Assembly: GCA_947643415.1 (NCBI GenBank)
Contig: CANRWA010000001.1
Location: forward strand, 107,387-171,386
DNA: 64,000 nt
Direction: 5' to 3'
DNA from: an uncultured Clostridia bacterium
GTDB lineage: Bacteria; Bacillota; Clostridia; Lachnospirales; Lachnospiraceae
A model generated the notes under the pieces. It did not search any database. It was given only the letters and a program-made list of their open reading frames with translations, and had not been told where the DNA came from. A program made the translations under genes and the position numbers. Positions 63,113-64,000 of this stretch are shown piece after piece. Position 1 is the stretch's first letter. The number at the start of each line of letters is the position of its first letter.

Positions 63113-63206
63113 TCCTGCCCTATCCTTTGAACACTATGCCGGAGCTTGTTACCGCCACCCATTTTAGAATTTTACTAGACCAATGAACTGAGATTGCCGA
63201 TTATTT

Positions 63207-63797
63207 CTACACCAACCCCTCAATAACGGTTTCCGTCAATTTCAATGCTTCGGTAATATCAGGCGCAATATAATATATAAAATCCGTGTCATGAACATAG
63301 CAAATGATTTGAGCAACAGTTCCTTTTTGGCTTGGATTATAGTCTAACATGAGATAAAGAGAACCCGCATATTCCGCAAAAGGAAACCAGTATTCGCAAA
63401 ATAAGTACGGCTTTATGCGTTCGTCTAATTGTTGTATTTGTTTTTCTTCAATCACTTCTGGAAACTCAATCATTTTGCGGTTTTCATTTTGAAAGTATGA
63501 TTTAATTTTACTCATCTCTTGTAATGATAACAAACGATATCCTCGATAAAAGCCTTCTTGTGGCCATAGTAAACTTATATACCCAGAACCATTTTTATAT
63601 CTGTATACATGCTTGAAATCTTCAGGCAGTTTTATTTGAAATTGTTGCTCAAAAGCATTTAATTGTTCTTCTGTTGCTCCTTGAATTGTAAAATATTCGT
63701 CTATATCTTCCTGTTCAACTTCCTCCTCGTTTAATTCTTCGGCATTCTCAAGGAAAAGCTGTTCATTTTTTTTAATCAGTTCTACAATATTATTCAT
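63207..63797 (-). CDS. SMI1/KNR4-family protein (immunity type)
   Basis: The 196-residue protein has an acidic N-terminus and the SMI1/KNR4 (SUKH) core: GATEEQLNAFEQQFQIKLPED, shown in part (FEQQFQIKLPED), FKHVYRYKNGSGY, and FPFAEYAGSLYLMLDYNP. Such proteins are often immunity partners of polymorphic toxins; none is adjacent in the window. ATG 63797 has GGAG 12 bases ahead, overlapping the end of the upstream partial gene. Confidence 0.85.
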   Translation of the reverse strand: MNNIVELIKKNEQLFLENAEELNEEEVEQEDIDEYFTIQGATEEQLNAFEQQFQIKLPEDFKHVYRYKNGSGYISLLWPQEGFYRGYRLLSLQEMSKIKSYFQNENRKMIEFPEVIEEKQIQQLDERIKPYLFCEYWFPFAEYAGSLYLMLDYNPSQKGTVAQIICYVHDTDFIYYIAPDITEALKLTETVIEGLV

Positions 63798-63819
63798 TTT
63801 ATCAATTTTCTCCAATTTT

Positions 63820-64000
63820 TCATAAAAATCGCTTAATTTTAGGAATTATGAGACTACCTAACAAATATACGCTACACAGATAAACAAATAGATTTCCAAT
63901 ATACGAATAAAGAGTAAAGCGTCCTTTCATTGTAACCTGTGCAGATAATGTCTTTGTATCAGACTGAAAGTAATCGGTCTGTGCCAGCACACTGCCTTTA
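63820..64000 (-). CDS. C-terminal part of an Lnt-like carbon-nitrogen hydrolase
   Basis: Only the last 60 codons are in the window. They read GSVLAQTDYFQSDTKTLSAQ, then GRFTLYSYIGNLFVYLC and a final membrane helix ending in IKRFL. The pattern (VLA.TDYF, then G..T.Y..IG and a C-terminal helix) matches apolipoprotein N-acyltransferase. Lnt is unusual in Bacillota, so the call is tentative. The stop is followed by the start of the SMI1 gene. Confidence 0.5.
   Translation of the reverse strand, partial: KGSVLAQTDYFQSDTKTLSAQVTMKGRFTLYSYIGNLFVYLCSVYLLGSLIIPKIKRFL

Noticed and set aside
1..64000. tRNA, rRNA, CRISPR array, insertion sequence or prophage
   Set aside because: No cloverleaf, array, transposase or phage structural gene was recognised on reading; a tRNA or CRISPR scan was not possible here.

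Overview
The window is most likely chromosomal DNA of a motile, spore-forming, anaerobic Bacillota of the Lachnospiraceae type. Evidence: the complete spoIIIA operon joined to asp23-nusB-xseA-xseB-ispA-dxs-tlyA-nadK-argR, families common in gut Lachnospiraceae (DUF6142, DUF5685, DUF6273, DUF4854, DUF3892), a chemoreceptor, strong GGAGG ribosome binding sites and sigma-A type promoters. The species cannot be fixed from the sequence. Most genes lie on the minus strand. No rRNA, tRNA, CRISPR array, transposase or prophage module was seen.

Layout. 1-8 kb: a cut-off secreted beta-helix protein, a GH13 glucosidase, two SleB-type cell-wall hydrolases that each carry an identical WalR-type box, thrC with a eukaryotic-type hisA, and an AP2-HNH-AP2 protein. 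8-21 kb: pheST under a T-box, azlCD, a BrkB-type membrane protein, a SpoIID/LytB protein, an Rpn-like nuclease, fabH, a four-gene DnaJ/DUF5685 operon and a CDF transporter. 21.7-23.7 kb: an ibrA/ibrB-like pair (PAPS-reductase-like plus ParB-like) with its own promoter. 23.7-38 kb: sensing and transport genes: a TetR-ABC operon, two OmpR-type two-component systems each near a secreted or membrane protein of unknown function, a second ABC exporter and an AAA-ATPase/nuclease protein. 37.7-45 kb: gpmI, a Fic protein lacking the catalytic histidine, a chemoreceptor, an acyl-CoA synthetase, a HAD phosphatase and an SGNH esterase. 45-57.6 kb: the yebC-argR-nadK-tlyA-dxs-ispA-xseBA-nusB-asp23-spoIIIA block, tightly overlapped and reading one way. 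57.6-64 kb: an 86-bp tandem repeat, a two-domain DUF6273 surface protein with DGR-like variable segments, a DUF4854 lipoprotein, a proX gene and internally deleted proB divergent from a LysR regulator, and an SMI1/KNR4 protein behind a partial Lnt-like gene.

Points of most interest: the DUF6273 protein whose two domains differ almost only at NNY codons (a diversity-generating-retroelement signature, although no reverse transcriptase is in the window); the stand-alone ibrAB pair; the two WalR-type boxes; and several small repeat elements (a palindrome cluster flanked by 11-bp direct repeats in the thrC leader, a 102-bp inverted repeat with a third arm inside the spoIIIA operon, and a dispersed tagctcaacgg motif).
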